Shown here piece by piece: positions 52,614 to 61,882 of a stretch of DNA of 64,000 nucleotides. The stretch comes from Polyangium jinanense (GTDB taxonomy: Bacteria > Myxococcota > Polyangia > Polyangiales > Polyangiaceae). The translations under genes and the position numbers were made by a program. Every line of letters begins with the position of its first letter. Within the stretch, counting starts at the first letter, position 1. The DNA lies in assembly GCF_028435365.1 (NCBI RefSeq), contig NZ_JAGTJJ010000001.1, positions 930,001-994,000 on the forward strand, in the 5' to 3' direction. The notes beneath the pieces are model-generated. The model had not been told where the DNA came from. It ran no database searches and was given only the letters and a program-made list of their open reading frames with translations.

Positions 52614-53432
52614 ATGGACGCGCGACCGACCCGCCCTCCCCGCAGGACCGGCCCGATCGAGCTCCGCGACTTCGGACCGAACGGCCATCGGCTGGGTACG
52701 CCCGACGACTGCTACGACGGTAGCCCGTGGGAGCTCCACCGCGGCGAGCTGGTGCAGCAGATGGGGAGCAAGGACATCCACGGCATCACCATGGCCCTGC
52801 TCGCGGCCCTGTTCCGCGTGCATGCCCGTGAGGGGCACACGGTCCTCGCCGACATCTACTGCGACCTGACCGACGAGCAGGGCCCCTCGCTTCGCGCCCC
52901 CGACGTCGTCGTCGTCAGCGACCTCGTCACGCCCCGGAACGACGCTTATCGCGGCACGCCTTTGCTCGCCGTCGAGATCCGCGGCACGCAATCGAAGAAG
53001 TACCTCGACGACAAGGTGAAGCTTTACCTCGAGCACGACTGGCCCGAGGTCTGGATCGTCCACGCCGAACGGCACGAGGTCGAGGTCTTGCGCCGCGGCG
53101 TCGCGTCCGTCGTCTACCGCCCCGGCACGGAAGTCCCGATGATCCCCGCGCTCGACAAGTACGGGCTCACGGCGCTCCCCGTGACCGCGTTCTTCGATCA
53201 GCGCGAGGTGACGCGTTACACGGACGAGTGGGTGCAAAAGCGAGCGGAAGCGCGCGCACGTGGGGAGACGCTCCTCGAGTTTCTCGACGCGCGCGGGCTC
53301 GATCTTCCGGAAACGGCACGGGCACGCATCACCGCATGCACCGACGTCACGATGCTGAAGCGCTGGCTCGTCCTCGCGGCCACCGCGGCGAGTGCGAGCG
53401 CCTTCGTGGACGCGATGGGCGAACGCGCCTGA
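52614..53432 (+). CDS. Second Uma2-family (DUF820) protein
   Basis: 272 aa from ATG 52614; an ATG at 52596 would overlap the promoter-like TACGTT. Motifs: MGSKDIHGITMALLAALFR, LRAPDVVVVSDLVTPRN (PD), TPLLAVEIRGTQSKKYLDDKVKLY (ExR...K). The second Uma2 motif with E and K supports PD-(D/E)XK catalysis. No coiled-coil tail, so it differs from its neighbour. It follows that gene by 64 bp and has its own promoter-like leader. Confidence 0.87.
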   Translation: MDARPTRPPRRTGPIELRDFGPNGHRLGTPDDCYDGSPWELHRGELVQQMGSKDIHGITMALLAALFRVHAREGHTVLADIYCDLTDEQGPSLRAPDVVVVSDLVTPRNDAYRGTPLLAVEIRGTQSKKYLDDKVKLYLEHDWPEVWIVHAERHEVEVLRRGVASVVYRPGTEVPMIPALDKYGLTALPVTAFFDQREVTRYTDEWVQKRAEARARGETLLEFLDARGLDLPETARARITACTDVTMLKRWLVLAATAASASAFVDAMGERA

Positions 53433-53566
53433 CACGCCCGCAACGTTCGCGACCTCCCTGACGCCGCGCGCAACCTCCCCTGATCCCGCGCTTCCCGCTG
53501 CGTGCTCTCCGCGTAACCTTCGTCTACCTGCTAGCCTTGAGGCTCGTTCACCCTGAGGGGCTCGCC

Positions 53567-54283
53567 ATGTCGCTGCCGCGTTTGCTTCCTCTCCTTGCAC
53601 TCCTGCTCGCTACCGAGGGATGCGCCTCGCAGACGAACACGCAGCCCCCCGGCGCGCCTCCGACCCCCAAGACCGTCACCCGCGAAAACCCCGGCGGCGA
53701 CGCCGACGATCCGGAAAGCGCGGCCCTCGCTCGCCTCGCCGCCGAGCCCTGGGGCTTTCGCCGCGACTTCTGGAACACCCTCCACGTCCCCCTCGCCGAC
53801 TGGAAAAACTGGCGCAGGGTCCGCATCTTCGGCCATCCCACCCGCGCCTCGTATCGCTACGGCGACGATCACTACGCCGTCGCCTCCATCTGGTACACGA
53901 CCATCGAGGGCCCGAACGATCCCGAGGCCTGCCTCGCCAAGTTCCTCGACATGGCCACGCCCATCGCCGACGCGAACGGCGTGCGTATCGGCGCCCGCCA
54001 GCGCGTCCGCATGAACCAGAGCGTCGGCGCCGAGGTCCGCCCCATGATCGTCGACCTCGTCGAAGGCAGGCTCGACAGCTTGCTCGGCCGCGACGATTAC
54101 GTCGGCGCCGTCGCCGCCTACCAATCCTTCCCGGGCACGTGCCTCGTCCAGGGTTTTGCCGTCGTCGCCACCGAGCACCGCGAAACCGCCAAGAAGGTCC
54201 GCGATCGATGGGTCGCCGAGGGCGCGAACCAGCTCGTCTGGGAGCGCCACGTCAAGCAGGCGCCCGAGCCCCTCACGCGCTGA
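53567..54283 (+). CDS. Lipoprotein-like secreted protein, function unknown
   Basis: 238 aa from ATG 53567 (GAGGGG before). Leader MSLPRLLPLLALLLATEGC, with an imperfect lipobox (ATEGC). Linker with proline and glycine, then a compact domain: WGFRRDFWNTLHVPLADWKN, RASYRYGDDHYAVASIWYT, FPGTCLVQGFAVVATEHRE. Two Cys in the mature part besides the lipid-modified one. Unknown family. The next gene is divergent at 54287 with only 3 bp between stops. Confidence 0.78.
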   Translation: MSLPRLLPLLALLLATEGCASQTNTQPPGAPPTPKTVTRENPGGDADDPESAALARLAAEPWGFRRDFWNTLHVPLADWKNWRRVRIFGHPTRASYRYGDDHYAVASIWYTTIEGPNDPEACLAKFLDMATPIADANGVRIGARQRVRMNQSVGAEVRPMIVDLVEGRLDSLLGRDDYVGAVAAYQSFPGTCLVQGFAVVATEHRETAKKVRDRWVAEGANQLVWERHVKQAPEPLTR

Positions 54284-54286
54284 GCC

Positions 54287-54538
54287 TCACGCGAACTGCG
54301 CAACGACACGCGCCGCCACGTACGTGAGGAGCGCGGCCACCCACAACACGGCCCCTTTTCGGAAGCCTTGCCGATATCCCCAGATCGGCGCGAGCGGCGG
54401 CACGAAGAACGCGAGCGCGCCGCGCAGACGTGACGAGCCGCGGAGAATCAGCCTCGCCGCGAGCCACACGTGCGTGGTCACGAACGAGGCGAACCCCAGG
54501 ATCAGGAGGGCGACGACGGCAACGTCCTTGCCGGACAC
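54287..54538 (-). CDS. Small two-helix membrane protein
   Basis: 83 aa from GTG 54538. Two hydrophobic helices: VAVVALLILGFASFVTTHVW and VLWVAALLTYVAARVVA; linker ILRGSSRLRGALAFFVPPLAPIWGYRQGFRKGA. Start GTG 54538 is chosen because TACGCT lies six bases upstream, as in neighbouring leaderless starts; upstream in-frame codons give an arginine-rich, non-conserved-looking extension. Ends 3 bp from the opposite gene. Confidence 0.65.
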   Translation of the reverse strand: MSGKDVAVVALLILGFASFVTTHVWLAARLILRGSSRLRGALAFFVPPLAPIWGYRQGFRKGAVLWVAALLTYVAARVVAQFA

Positions 54539-54544
54539 GCGGCG

Positions 54545-54550
54545 AGCGTA
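54545..54550 (-). promoter_or_regulatory. -10-like TACGCT six bases before GTG 54538
   Basis: Minus-strand GCGCTACGCT, then CGCCGC and GTG. Supports the choice of GTG 54538. Confidence 0.5.
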
Positions 54551-54669
54551 GCGCGGGCGGAGGCGACTCGCCTCGACTTCGCGGACCCAAGGCGCCCTTT
54601 CCCACGAACCCGGCGCGATCACCACGATCGATCCACGCTCGCGGCTCTGTCCCCGCTCCATTTTCACGC

Positions 54670-54675
54670 TAAGCT
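54670..54675 (+). promoter_or_regulatory. -10-like TAAGCT six bases before GTG 54682
   Basis: CGCTAAGCT, six bases, GTG; no Shine-Dalgarno. Leaderless start for the S55 peptidase gene. Confidence 0.5.
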
Positions 54676-54681
54676 CTGCGC

Positions 54682-56637
54682 GTGCCGAGAAGCCCCATCC
54701 CCGTCCGCGACACAGATCTCCCCGCCTCTCCTCGATCTTCGTTCCTCGACCGCCTCCCCGGATCTCGCGTCGTGCCCGCGGGCCTCGCCCTCGGCGTGAT
54801 CACGAGCGCCCTCGTGGGCGTCGGCGTCGCCGAGGCTGTCACGGACCCGCCCGATACGTTGCCCCTCTCCGAGGTCAAACCCGGCATGAAGGGCTACGGC
54901 CTCACCGTCTTCTCCGGGACGAACCCCGAGCGCTTCGACGTCGAGGTCATCTCCACCCTCAAGAATTTCCGGCCCAACCAGGATCTCATCCTGATCAAGA
55001 CGCCGAACCACCCGCGCCTCGACGTCGCCCGCACCGTCGGCGGCATGAGCGGGAGCCCCATCTATCTCAACGGCAAGATGATCGGCGCCTACGCCTACGG
55101 CTGGCTCTTCGGCGTCGAGCCCATCGCCGGCGTCACGCCCATCAAGTCAATGCTCGACGAGCTCGCGCGCCCCATGCCGAAGGCAATCATGCCCATTCCC
55201 GGCAAGGGCCCCCTGCCCTCCGTCGACGACGACGGCAGGCCGAAGCGCGACAAGCACGCCCGGTTGTTCCACGGCACGCCCGAAAGTTATGACCTCCAAG
55301 GACACGCGACACAGCTCGCGTCGCGCGCCGCGAGCCTGCTCGCGCCGCCCGAGGGCAGCGCGCTCGCCCGCGCCTCGACGCCCATCATGCTCGGCGGGCT
55401 TTCGGGGACGTCGCTCAAGATCGCGCAGAACCTGCTCGGCCCGATGGGCATGGAGCCGCTCCAGGCCGGCGGCGGGACGTCGACGAAGCCGCCGCCCGAC
55501 GCGCCCACGAAGTTCGTCGACGGCGGCGCAATCGGCGTCGAGATGATCCGCGGCGACATCTCCGCGATGGGCCTCGGCACGGTCACGCGCGTGAGCGGCG
55601 ACAAGCTCGTCGCCTTCGGTCACCCCATGCTCGGCGGCGGCATCGAGGCCCTGCCCACGGCCGTCGCGCGCGTGCACTGGATCATGGCGAGCCAGAACCG
55701 CAGTTTCAAAATTGGCGAGGCCGTGCGCTCCGTCGGCGCGCTCGTGAACGATCGACAAGCCGCCATCGTCGTCGACTCGTCCGTCAAGGCGCCCATCTTC
55801 CCGATGAAGGTCACGATCACCGCGCCCGGCGGCGTCCCGCACCCGACGTGGAACCTGGAGGTCGCGCAGGATCAGTTCCTCTCGCCGACGTTCGTCGCGA
55901 TGGCGATCGGCAACGCGTTCGAGACCTCGGCCTCCGAGCGCAACGACCTCACCTACCGCGCCACGAGCAAGCTGAAGATCGGCCGGTGGGGCACGATCAC
56001 GCTCACGGACTTCGGCGCCGGCAATGGCAATCCCCCGGGCGCCGAGGACTTCGTGCGTGGCCGCCTCGTGCGCGCGGTCGGCTCGCTCTTGAACAACCCC
56101 TGGGAGCCGATCTCGATCGAAGGCATCGACACCGAGGTCAAGGTCTCTTACGAGCGCGAGGTCGTGACCTTGCGTGGCGCGAAGATCCTAGAGCCCGAGA
56201 TCGACGCGGGCGCGAAGGTGCACATCCAGCTCGAGCTGCAGCGCTTCCAGGGCAAGACCGAGACGAAGATCATCGAGGTCGACGTGCCCACGGAACTCGC
56301 GGGCCGCGAGGTCGAGATCGAGCTCGCCCCCGGCTACGAGGTCGAGCGCCCGCTGCCCTCGCCCGAGACCGTGGCGCAGCTCGTGGCGAACCTGCCGAAC
56401 CAGACCTTCGATCCGGAGAGCGTCGTGGCCTCGTTCCGGCTGCGCGAGAACGGCGCGTCCTACAAGGGCAAGATCGCCTCGCGCCTGCCCGCCGGCGCGA
56501 TCGACACGCTCCGTTCGAGCGTCGATTCCGATACGCCCGAGACCTTCGTCGCGCAGGTGCAGTCTGCCGTGCCGCTCAAGCAGTTCATGGTCGGTCGCGA
56601 CACCGTGCGCGTGAAGGTTCGCAACGTCCTCCGGTGA
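54682..56637 (+). CDS. SpoIVB-type S55 serine peptidase domain protein
   Basis: 651 aa from GTG 54682. An N-terminal membrane segment (about 31-50) leads to an S55-like domain: GMKGYGLTVFSGTNPERFDV (61-85), then GGMSGSPIYLNGKMIGAYAYG with nucleophile Ser125 in GMSGSP, and a second GHPMLGGGIEALPTA. SpoIVB-family peptidases cut a periplasmic or intermembrane target to trigger a membrane protease; the target here is unknown. The remaining ~300 residues are beta-rich. It is followed by a propeller protein 70 bp downstream, a likely operon partner. Confidence 0.87.
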   Translation: MPRSPIPVRDTDLPASPRSSFLDRLPGSRVVPAGLALGVITSALVGVGVAEAVTDPPDTLPLSEVKPGMKGYGLTVFSGTNPERFDVEVISTLKNFRPNQDLILIKTPNHPRLDVARTVGGMSGSPIYLNGKMIGAYAYGWLFGVEPIAGVTPIKSMLDELARPMPKAIMPIPGKGPLPSVDDDGRPKRDKHARLFHGTPESYDLQGHATQLASRAASLLAPPEGSALARASTPIMLGGLSGTSLKIAQNLLGPMGMEPLQAGGGTSTKPPPDAPTKFVDGGAIGVEMIRGDISAMGLGTVTRVSGDKLVAFGHPMLGGGIEALPTAVARVHWIMASQNRSFKIGEAVRSVGALVNDRQAAIVVDSSVKAPIFPMKVTITAPGGVPHPTWNLEVAQDQFLSPTFVAMAIGNAFETSASERNDLTYRATSKLKIGRWGTITLTDFGAGNGNPPGAEDFVRGRLVRAVGSLLNNPWEPISIEGIDTEVKVSYEREVVTLRGAKILEPEIDAGAKVHIQLELQRFQGKTETKIIEVDVPTELAGREVEIELAPGYEVERPLPSPETVAQLVANLPNQTFDPESVVASFRLRENGASYKGKIASRLPAGAIDTLRSSVDSDTPETFVAQVQSAVPLKQFMVGRDTVRVKVRNVLR

Positions 56638-56707
56638 ACGCCCCTCACCCCCCAATCCCTCTCCCCGCAAGAGCCCATTACCCTCGCCGCCTGAAGAAAG
56701 CCCACGC

Positions 56708-58774
56708 ATGACACTCTCTCCCGGAAAGCTCGCGCGCCTCGGCATCGGCGCGCTCGTCCTCGCTGCCGCCGTCATTCCCGCGAAGACGGCCTCCGCCGTC
56801 GGTACCCGCACCTTCCAGCTCGACACGATCGACGAGCTCAAGGGCGGCGATCTGACCGGCGTCAGCGTCGACTCGAACGGCAACGTGCGCGCAGGCCTCA
56901 CGCTCGGATCGCTCCCCGTGCAGGACGCGAGCAGCGTGTGGAGCTCAGTCGTGCTGCCCGACGGCTCGGTGCTGCTCGGCACCGGCAGCGACGGCAAGAT
57001 CTTCAAGGTCTCGGGCGGCAAGGCCACGCTCGTCGCGACGACGGGCGCAATGGCCGTGAGCGCGCTGGTCGTCGCGTGGAACGGCGACGTCATCGCGGGG
57101 ACGTTCCCCGAGGGCAAGCTTTATCGTTTGCCCGCGGGCGGCGGCAATGGCGGCCCCGCGGCGGCGTTCGGCGATCTGCCGGGCGCGGAGGACGTCTGGG
57201 CGCTCGCGTTCGACGCGAAGTCGAAGTCGCTCTACGCGGCGACGGGGCCCGAGGGGAAGGTCTTCCGCGTCGATCAGGCGGGCAAGTCGCAGGTGCATTT
57301 CGACAGCGACGAGGCGCACATCGTCTCGCTCGCGGTCGCCGAGGACGGCACGCTCTACGCGGGCTCGAACGGCAAGGGCTTGCTCTACAAGATCACGGGC
57401 CCGGGCCGCGCGACGGTCGCGTACGACTTCGACGCCGACGAGGTGAAGGCGATCGCGTTCGGCAAGAACGGCTCGATGTTCGTGGTGGCGAACAAGATGG
57501 GCGAGAGCTTCGCGCCGCCGAAGCGCAACCGCGGAGGCCCGGCCGGACCGCAGTCGACGCGGCCCTCGAAGCCCGGCAAGGGCATGCTCTACCGCTTCGG
57601 CAAGGACGGCATCGCCGAGCAGCTCCTCACGGACAACGAGGCGCACTACGTGTCGCTCGCGATCGACGACACGGGCGCGCCGTACGTGGGCACGGGCGCC
57701 GAGGGACGGCTCTACACGGTCGACGAGGCGCACGTCGCGAGCCTCGTCGCCGACACGGACGAGCGCCAGATCGGCGCCGTCGTGGTGAGCGGCAAGCAGC
57801 GTTTCCTCGCGACGACCGACCCCGTGGTGTTCCGCGAGATCAAGGGTACGGGCGGCGCCGACGCGGTGTGGACGAGCAAGGTGCTCGACGCGGGCCTGCG
57901 CGCGACGTTCGGTCGTCTCGCGTGGCGCTCGGAGGGCCAGCTCGAGCTCTCCACGCGCAGCGGCAACACCGAGACACCGGACGCGACGTGGAGCGCGTGG
58001 TCGGCGGGCCTCGGCGCGCCCGGCGACGTGCAGAGTCCGCCGGGCCGCTACGTGCAGATCCGCGCGCGATGGAGCCGCGACCCGAAGGCGGTGCTGCGCG
58101 AGGTCACGCTGTACTTCGTCACCGACAACGCGCGCGCGGTGATCACCTCGATCGACGCGACGGCGAAGAACAGCGGCAGCAAGAGCGGCAAGATGGGCAT
58201 CGTGTCCTCGGGCGGCGAGTCGCCGCGTCCGTCGAGCTCGGTCAAGCTCTCGTGGCGCGTCGACAACCCCGATCAGGACGACCTGCGGTACCGCGTCTCG
58301 TACCGGCTCGAAGGCCAGAACACCTGGCGCAGCGTGCAGAAGCCAGGCGAGAAGCTCACGCGGCCCGAGCTCGACTGGGACACGACGGGCCTGCCCGAGG
58401 GCCCGTACCGCATCCTCGTCGAGGCGACGGACGAGCTTTCGAACCCGCCCGACCGCGTGCAGAAGCACTCGCTCGAGTCGGCCACGGTCCTCGTCGACAA
58501 CACGCCGCCCGTCTACAAGGCCCTCGCGATGCAGGGCCGCAAGCTGAAGGGCGAGGTTGTCGACGGCCTCGGCCCGATCGCCCGCATCGAGGTCTCGATC
58601 GCCGGCTCCGACGAGTGGCGCCCGCTCTTCCCGAGCGACGGCGTGCTCGACGAGCCCTCCGAGGCCTTCGACGTCGACATCGCCTCGATCGTGCCGCCCG
58701 GGGCGCACATCGTGGCCGTCCGCGTCTACGACAGCGCCGGCAACGTGGTCACGCGCGACGTCGAAGCGAAGTAA
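56708..58774 (+). CDS. Exported beta-propeller protein with C-terminal beta-sandwich
   Basis: 688 aa with signal peptide MTLSPGKLARLGIGALVLAAAVIPAKTASA. About residues 50-400 are a propeller: SVVLPDGSVLLGTGSDGKIF, LAVAEDGTLYAGSNGKGLLY, AIDDTGAPYVGTGAEGRLY. The C-terminal part is a fibronectin/Ig-like sandwich (LSWRVDNPDQDDLRYRVSYR, EGPYRILVEATDE). Periplasmic or surface scaffold. Same strand as the S55 gene and probably functionally linked. Confidence 0.85.
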   Translation: MTLSPGKLARLGIGALVLAAAVIPAKTASAVGTRTFQLDTIDELKGGDLTGVSVDSNGNVRAGLTLGSLPVQDASSVWSSVVLPDGSVLLGTGSDGKIFKVSGGKATLVATTGAMAVSALVVAWNGDVIAGTFPEGKLYRLPAGGGNGGPAAAFGDLPGAEDVWALAFDAKSKSLYAATGPEGKVFRVDQAGKSQVHFDSDEAHIVSLAVAEDGTLYAGSNGKGLLYKITGPGRATVAYDFDADEVKAIAFGKNGSMFVVANKMGESFAPPKRNRGGPAGPQSTRPSKPGKGMLYRFGKDGIAEQLLTDNEAHYVSLAIDDTGAPYVGTGAEGRLYTVDEAHVASLVADTDERQIGAVVVSGKQRFLATTDPVVFREIKGTGGADAVWTSKVLDAGLRATFGRLAWRSEGQLELSTRSGNTETPDATWSAWSAGLGAPGDVQSPPGRYVQIRARWSRDPKAVLREVTLYFVTDNARAVITSIDATAKNSGSKSGKMGIVSSGGESPRPSSSVKLSWRVDNPDQDDLRYRVSYRLEGQNTWRSVQKPGEKLTRPELDWDTTGLPEGPYRILVEATDELSNPPDRVQKHSLESATVLVDNTPPVYKALAMQGRKLKGEVVDGLGPIARIEVSIAGSDEWRPLFPSDGVLDEPSEAFDVDIASIVPPGAHIVAVRVYDSAGNVVTRDVEAK

Positions 58775-59052
58775 TCCGACGACTTCCTGACGCTCTCCCC
58801 TCTCCTTCCGCGGGAGCGCGGAGGGTGCTCAGACGATGTGCCTCCACCTCGCCCCACGACACGGGCGTCATGCCCCGTGCGCCAGAGGCTCGACACCTCG
58901 AAAGGACCCGCCGAGCCGTTCGCGCCGCATCTCTCGGCGGAGGTGGATTCCGACGCGTCGTTCCCTTGCGCGAGCGACCTGCGGCACGGGACGTGAATGA
59001 GGCGTGGTGATAAACTCGGGCATTCCTTCCCGCGCTCGCACCCCACCTTGCC
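58775..59052. other. Intergenic stretch, with a weak hairpin and a promoter-like motif
   Basis: About 280 bases. 58804-58824 forms an imperfect stem (CCTTCCGCG with CGCGGAGG). TAAACT at 59012-59017 could be a -10 for the next lipoprotein gene. No gene supported; antisense frames read Arg/Ser-rich only. Confidence 0.4.
58804..58824 (+). terminator. Weak hairpin after the propeller gene
   Basis: Stem of about eight pairs with one bulged base and a GGAG loop; no U-tract. Low confidence as terminator. Confidence 0.3.
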
Positions 59053-59928
59053 ATGGCCTCTACGACGCGCTTCCTCCACTCCCTTTGCCTGCTTTCCTCG
59101 CTCGCGGCTGCGTCTGTCCTCGGCGTCGCGTGCAACATTCAGCTCAACGCCTCGACCTACGAGCGTTCGACGGTGAATGACGAAGACCCCGGGTCCACGG
59201 CCGGCGGCGAAGCGACGGGGCCGACCACGACCGACGGCGGCGGCGGGAACTCGAGCGGCATCGATTTTCCCCCGCCGAACCCGCCGCCCGACGGCAACAC
59301 GTCGTACACGCACCTCTGCGGCGGCGGGTGCATGTCGAGCGAGAGCGCGCTCGGCTGTAGCGTCGCGATGAACCCCGACGGCACGCCCCAGGTGGCGTGT
59401 CAAATCGTGCCGACCGAGAACGGCGCGTCGGCCCAGTGTTTGACGCCGGGCACGTTCAAGGCCGGCGACCCGTGCACGCGCGCGAGCGACTGCGCGCCGG
59501 GGCTCGGCTGCGCGCTCACCGGATCGAGCGTCGGCTCGTGCAGGCCGTACTGCTGCGGCGCGGTCGAGGCGTGTCCCGAGGACACCTACTGCGCGCCCGC
59601 GCCGATGGCCGACGACACGACGAGCGAGGTGCCGCTCATCATCCCCGTGTGCATCCCCGCGACGGAGTGCACGCTGCTCGACGACACGTCGTGCCCCGAG
59701 GGCCTCACGTGCACGCTCGTGCGTGAGGACGGCACGACGAGCTGCGTGGCGCCCGGCGCGAGCGGGCTCGACGACCCGTGCCCGTGCGCCGCGGGCTTCC
59801 TCTGCGTGGCCGCCTTCAAGAAGTGCCTCGCGCTCTGCCACACGGGCGGCAACGACTGCCCCGATGGCATGTTCTGCCAGGGCGGGGCGAACAGCTTCCC
59901 CGACGGGATCGGCGTCTGTGTGAAGTAG
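59053..59928 (+). CDS. Cys-rich surface lipoprotein
   Basis: 291 aa. Lipobox VLGVAC, after a leader MASTTRFLHSLCLLSSLAAAS. A Thr/Gly/Pro linker is followed by about 22 cysteines spaced in short units: CGGGCMSSESALGC, GDPCTRASDCAPGLGC, CRPYCCGAVEACPEDTYC, DDPCPCAAGFLCVAAFKKCLALC. This disulphide-rich layout is common in myxobacterial surface lipoproteins of unknown role. Confidence 0.85.
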   Translation: MASTTRFLHSLCLLSSLAAASVLGVACNIQLNASTYERSTVNDEDPGSTAGGEATGPTTTDGGGGNSSGIDFPPPNPPPDGNTSYTHLCGGGCMSSESALGCSVAMNPDGTPQVACQIVPTENGASAQCLTPGTFKAGDPCTRASDCAPGLGCALTGSSVGSCRPYCCGAVEACPEDTYCAPAPMADDTTSEVPLIIPVCIPATECTLLDDTSCPEGLTCTLVREDGTTSCVAPGASGLDDPCPCAAGFLCVAAFKKCLALCHTGGNDCPDGMFCQGGANSFPDGIGVCVK

Positions 59929-59985
59929 TGTGATCGCGCGGCCCGGACGGAGCGCCGCGCGGCCGCGCGTGGCATCCTTTCGCCC

Positions 59986-61170
59986 GTGCAGCGCTCCGTC
60001 CTCCAGTACGCGATCTTCATCGTCGTCTTCGCCCTGCTCGTCTTCGCGATCCACTTCTACCTCTGGCACCGGCTGCTGCGCGCGCCGGCGCTGCATCAGC
60101 GCGTGCAGACCTGGGGCAAGCGCGTGCTCGTCGCGCTCGGCGTCGCGCTGCCCGTGTCGATGTTCGTCGTGCGGCTCCTGCCACGCTCGGCGGGCGCGCT
60201 CGTCTCGTTCGTCGTGTACACGTGGATGGGCGTGGCGGCGCTGCTCGTCTCGACGCTGCTCGTGAGCGAGCCGATGCGCGCCGCGGTGCACGCGCTGTCG
60301 AAGCTCGTCTCGCGCCCGCTCGACGAGGCGCGGCGCAAGTTTCTCTCGCGCACGATCGCCGGTTCGGCCGGCATGATCACGTTCGGGCTCGCGGGCTCGG
60401 GCGCGGCGGAGGCGCTCGGCGAGGTCGCGGTGCGCAAGGTGAACGTGGCGCTCGGCAGGTTGCCGAAGGAGCTTTCCGGCCTGCGCATCGTGCAGCTCAC
60501 GGACGTGCACGTGGGCCCGACGATCGGGCGCGCGTGGCTCGCGGAGATCGTCGGCCGCGTCAACGCGCTCGATCCCGATGTCGTCGTCATCACGGGCGAC
60601 CTCGTCGACGGCTCGGTCGAGGCGCTGCGCGAGCACGTCGCGCCGCTCGCGGATCTGCGCGCGAAGCACGGCGTCTACTTCGTCACGGGGAACCACGAGT
60701 ACTACTCGGGCGTCGAGGCGTGGATCGAGGAGCTCGGCCGCATCGGCGTGCGCGTGCTTCGGAACGAGCGCGTATCGATCGGCGAAGGCGCGGCGAGCTT
60801 CGACCTCGCGGGCGTCGACGACTGGACCGGCGGCTCGTACGTGAAGGGGCACGGCCCGAACATGGCGAAGGTCGTGGCGGGCCGTGATCCGAACCGCGAG
60901 CTCGTCCTGCTCGCGCACCAGCCGCGCCAGATCTTCGAGGCCGCCGCGCACGGCGTGGGCCTGCAGATCAGCGGCCACACGCACGGCGGGCAGATCTTCC
61001 CCGCGACGATGTTCGTGCGCCTGCAGCAGCCGTTCGTCGCGGGGCTCGATCGTCTCGGCGAGACGCAGATCTACGTGAGCCGCGGGACGGGCTACTGGGG
61101 TCCGCCGATGCGCGTCGGCGCGCCCGCGGAGATCACGCTCCTCGAGCTATCGTCCGGCGCAGCAAGCTGA
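59986..61170 (+). CDS. Metallophosphoesterase, YkuE/MPPE type
   Basis: 394 aa from GTG 59986. Four hydrophobic segments in residues 5-95, then a twin-Arg-like DEARRKFLSRTIAGSAG around 115-130, and the phosphoesterase domain: LTDVHVG (Asp173/His175), GDLVDG (204-209), GNHEYY (235-240), GHTHGGQ. Two metal ions are expected in the site. YkuE-like enzymes are exported or membrane-bound; the substrate here is unknown. The 3' end overlaps the convergent response regulator gene by 38 bp. Confidence 0.9.
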   Translation: MQRSVLQYAIFIVVFALLVFAIHFYLWHRLLRAPALHQRVQTWGKRVLVALGVALPVSMFVVRLLPRSAGALVSFVVYTWMGVAALLVSTLLVSEPMRAAVHALSKLVSRPLDEARRKFLSRTIAGSAGMITFGLAGSGAAEALGEVAVRKVNVALGRLPKELSGLRIVQLTDVHVGPTIGRAWLAEIVGRVNALDPDVVVITGDLVDGSVEALREHVAPLADLRAKHGVYFVTGNHEYYSGVEAWIEELGRIGVRVLRNERVSIGEGAASFDLAGVDDWTGGSYVKGHGPNMAKVVAGRDPNRELVLLAHQPRQIFEAAAHGVGLQISGHTHGGQIFPATMFVRLQQPFVAGLDRLGETQIYVSRGTGYWGPPMRVGAPAEITLLELSSGAAS

Positions 61171-61876
61171 AGATGCGCGCGCCGAGCTCGGGCGCGCGGA
61201 AGGGCTTGACCACGTAGTCGTCGGCGCCGCTCGCGAACGCCTCGACCATGTCCTGGCTCGACGCGTTCGCCGTCAAGAACAAGACGGGCAGCGCGACGTT
61301 GAGGTCGCGCCGGATCATCCGGCAGAGCTCGATGCCCGTCATCTTCGGCAGGTTCCAGTCGAGCACGAGCAGATCGAAGTGCTCGCGCTGCACGGTCTCG
61401 AGCGCTTCCTCCGCGCTCGTGCGGGTCGTGACGACGAGGCCCACGGCTTCGAGCATCGCGCTCACGACGTCGCGGATGTCGGGGTCGTCGTCGACGACGA
61501 GGATCTGCGCGCCTTCACCGGCACGCGGCGGCCACGAGCGCGGCAGGCTCAGGGGCAGCTCGATCTCGGGCTGCGAGGCGCGCGCCGGCGGCCGCGACGA
61601 GGGACGATGGAACGCTTCGATCGCCGCGAAGTCCGCAAGCCTGCGCCAGTCGCGAGGTTCGAACGCGAGGAGAGGCCCCTCGGGGCCGATCGAGGCGCGC
61701 GCCGCCGCGGACGTGGCCCGTCTCTCCGGACCAACGTCGAAGATGGCGAGCACCCACTCGCCGTCTTCCACCGATTCGCCGGAAGGAAGACCGAGCTCGA
61801 GCTCGGAATCCCCGGCCGAACCGATCATCTGCTCGAACTGCCGAGGGTCGGGAAACCGATAGCAGACGCTCCGCAC
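61133..61876 (-). CDS. Response regulator with an N-terminal unrecognised domain and C-terminal receiver
   Basis: 247 aa from GTG 61876, six bases after TAGCGT; GTG 61882 abuts it. N-terminal ~100 residues: VCYRFPDPRQFEQMIGSA and ELELGLPSGESVEDGEWVLA, a small beta domain that resembles PilZ-type domains only loosely. After a Pro-rich linker, a receiver domain: ILVVDDDPDIRDVV, Asp173 in LLVLDWNLPKMTG, LFLTANASSQD and DDYVVKPF. No output domain after the receiver. Its stop lies within the last 38 bases of the convergent metallophosphoesterase gene. Confidence 0.85.
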   Translation of the reverse strand: MRSVCYRFPDPRQFEQMIGSAGDSELELGLPSGESVEDGEWVLAIFDVGPERRATSAAARASIGPEGPLLAFEPRDWRRLADFAAIEAFHRPSSRPPARASQPEIELPLSLPRSWPPRAGEGAQILVVDDDPDIRDVVSAMLEAVGLVVTTRTSAEEALETVQREHFDLLVLDWNLPKMTGIELCRMIRRDLNVALPVLFLTANASSQDMVEAFASGADDYVVKPFRAPELGARIFSLLRRTIARGA

Positions 61877-61882
61877 GCGCAC

